From: an uncultured Verrucomicrobiota bacterium
Lineage (GTDB): Bacteria; Verrucomicrobiota; Verrucomicrobiia; Limisphaerales; JADLHS01
Length of the DNA: 15,293 nucleotides
NCBI GenBank assembly: GCA_937894935.1
Contig: CALAYC010000271.1
Span: 1 to 15,293 of the forward strand
Reading direction: 5' to 3'
The position numbers were made by a program, and so were the translations under genes. Shown here piece by piece: positions 14,732 through 15,293 of this stretch (the stretch's first letter is position 1; each line of letters begins with the position of its first letter). The notes under the pieces are model-generated. The model saw only the letters and a program-made list of their open reading frames with translations. It searched no databases and was not told the DNA's origin.

Positions 14732-15293
14732 ATGGCTGAAAAACCGAAGCAAGTTTACGACGAGAGCAAGATTAAGACGCTGAGTTCGCTGGAGCACATC
14801 CGACTGCGCACGGGCATGTATATCGGGCGCATCGGCAACGGCAATCATTACGATGACGGTTGCTACATCCTGCTCAAGGAAATCGTCGATAACGCCATTG
14901 ACGAATTCATCATGGGCCATGGCAAGGAGGTCGAGATCACGATTGATGGCACGCATGTCTGCGTGCGCGATTACGGTCGCGGCATTCCGTTGGGCAAGAT
15001 TGTGGACTGCGTTTCCAAGATCAACACGGGTGCGAAATACAACGACGACGTGTTCCAGTTCAGCGTCGGTTTGAATGGTGTCGGTACGAAGGCGGTGAAT
15101 GCGCTTTCCAAAACGTTTATCGTCCGCAGTCATCGCGATGGCGAATATGCTGAAGCGCAATTCAAAGCGGGCAAGCTGAAGAAAGAGGAAACCGGCAAAA
15201 CGAAAGAGCCGAACGGTACGTTTATCGAATTCGAGCCGGATCCGGAAATTTTTAAGGACAGTCAGTTCCGGATGGAATACGTCGAGAAACGCC
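14732..15293 (+). CDS. parE: Type IIA topoisomerase ATPase subunit (ParE/GyrB family), 3' end beyond window
   Basis: The 187 residues seen are the N-terminal GHKL ATPase domain of a type IIA topoisomerase B subunit, which drives strand passage by ATP binding. Motifs: E50 and N54 in KEIVDNAIDEF (general base and magnesium ligand), D80-x-GRGIP (80-86), and the ATP-lid loop GLNGVGTKAVNALS (113-126), then a GTFIEFEPD strand. The wording DDGCYILLKEIVDN and SVGLNGVGTKAVNALS resembles the ParE-like branch I recall from Bacteroidetes and related phyla more than classical GyrB, so I favour topoisomerase IV subunit B; GyrB remains possible. The start ATG is 163 bases after rpoC and is preceded by C/T-rich sequence with no Shine-Dalgarno; MAEKPKQVYDESKIKTLSSLEHIR fits the family start. 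The gene is cut by the right edge. Confidence 0.85.
   Translation, partial: MAEKPKQVYDESKIKTLSSLEHIRLRTGMYIGRIGNGNHYDDGCYILLKEIVDNAIDEFIMGHGKEVEITIDGTHVCVRDYGRGIPLGKIVDCVSKINTGAKYNDDVFQFSVGLNGVGTKAVNALSKTFIVRSHRDGEYAEAQFKAGKLKKEETGKTKEPNGTFIEFEPDPEIFKDSQFRMEYVEKR

Noticed and set aside
1..15293. CRISPR arrays, insertion sequences, phage or toxin-antitoxin genes
   Set aside because: I saw no spaced repeats, transposase motifs, terminal repeats or defence-type genes; the window is an ordinary housekeeping cluster apart from the points listed.

Overview
The window is a chromosomal housekeeping locus built around the conserved bacterial tuf-secE-nusG-rplKAJL-rpoBC cluster, with every gene on the plus strand. 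I judge it to be a Gram-negative-type bacterium of the Planctomycetes-Verrucomicrobia-Chlamydia group, most likely Verrucomicrobiota. The reasons are an EF-Tu with an altered switch I, an RNase of the HIII type, a beta subunit carrying the large late insertion, a beta-prime subunit with a trigger-loop insertion, and a ParE-like topoisomerase subunit. This placement is inference from remembered family features, not from a search.

Layout. Positions 1 to about 270 are AT-richer and hold no gene I can support. rnhC (RNase HIII) runs to 1234. It is followed by an inverted repeat that overlaps a good sigma70-type promoter (TTGACA, 17 bp, TATTTT). That promoter can drive tRNA-Thr(GGT) and tuf (EF-Tu), which end at a clear intrinsic terminator. 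tRNA-Trp(CCA), tRNA-Ser(TGA), secE and nusG follow, then the ribosomal stalk and L1/L11 genes rplK, rplA, rplJ and rplL. A hairpin-rich 208-bp spacer separates rplL from rpoB. rpoB and rpoC follow, and a textbook terminator closes the cluster at 14589-14625. The last 562 bases are the 5' part of a parE/gyrB-type gene that runs off the window.

How the genes work together. EF-Tu delivers aminoacyl-tRNA to the ribosome, and the L11, L10 and L7/L12 stalk recruits and activates it and the other translational GTPases. L1 forms the opposite stalk. SecE is part of the SecYEG protein channel. NusG binds RNA polymerase, whose two largest subunits are RpoB and RpoC. The cluster therefore couples synthesis of the transcription and translation machines. 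The sequence shows several likely control points: a terminator after tuf, a partial terminator (attenuator-like hairpin) plus further stem-loops before rpoB, and inverted repeats between rplJ and rplL.

I see no mobile element, CRISPR array, toxin-antitoxin pair, phage gene or exotic system. The most noteworthy signals are the EF-Tu switch I variant, the multi-hairpin rpoB leader, the promoter nested in a terminator-like repeat, the tRNA-Ser gene inserted before secE, the scarcity of Shine-Dalgarno sequences, and parE directly after rpoC.
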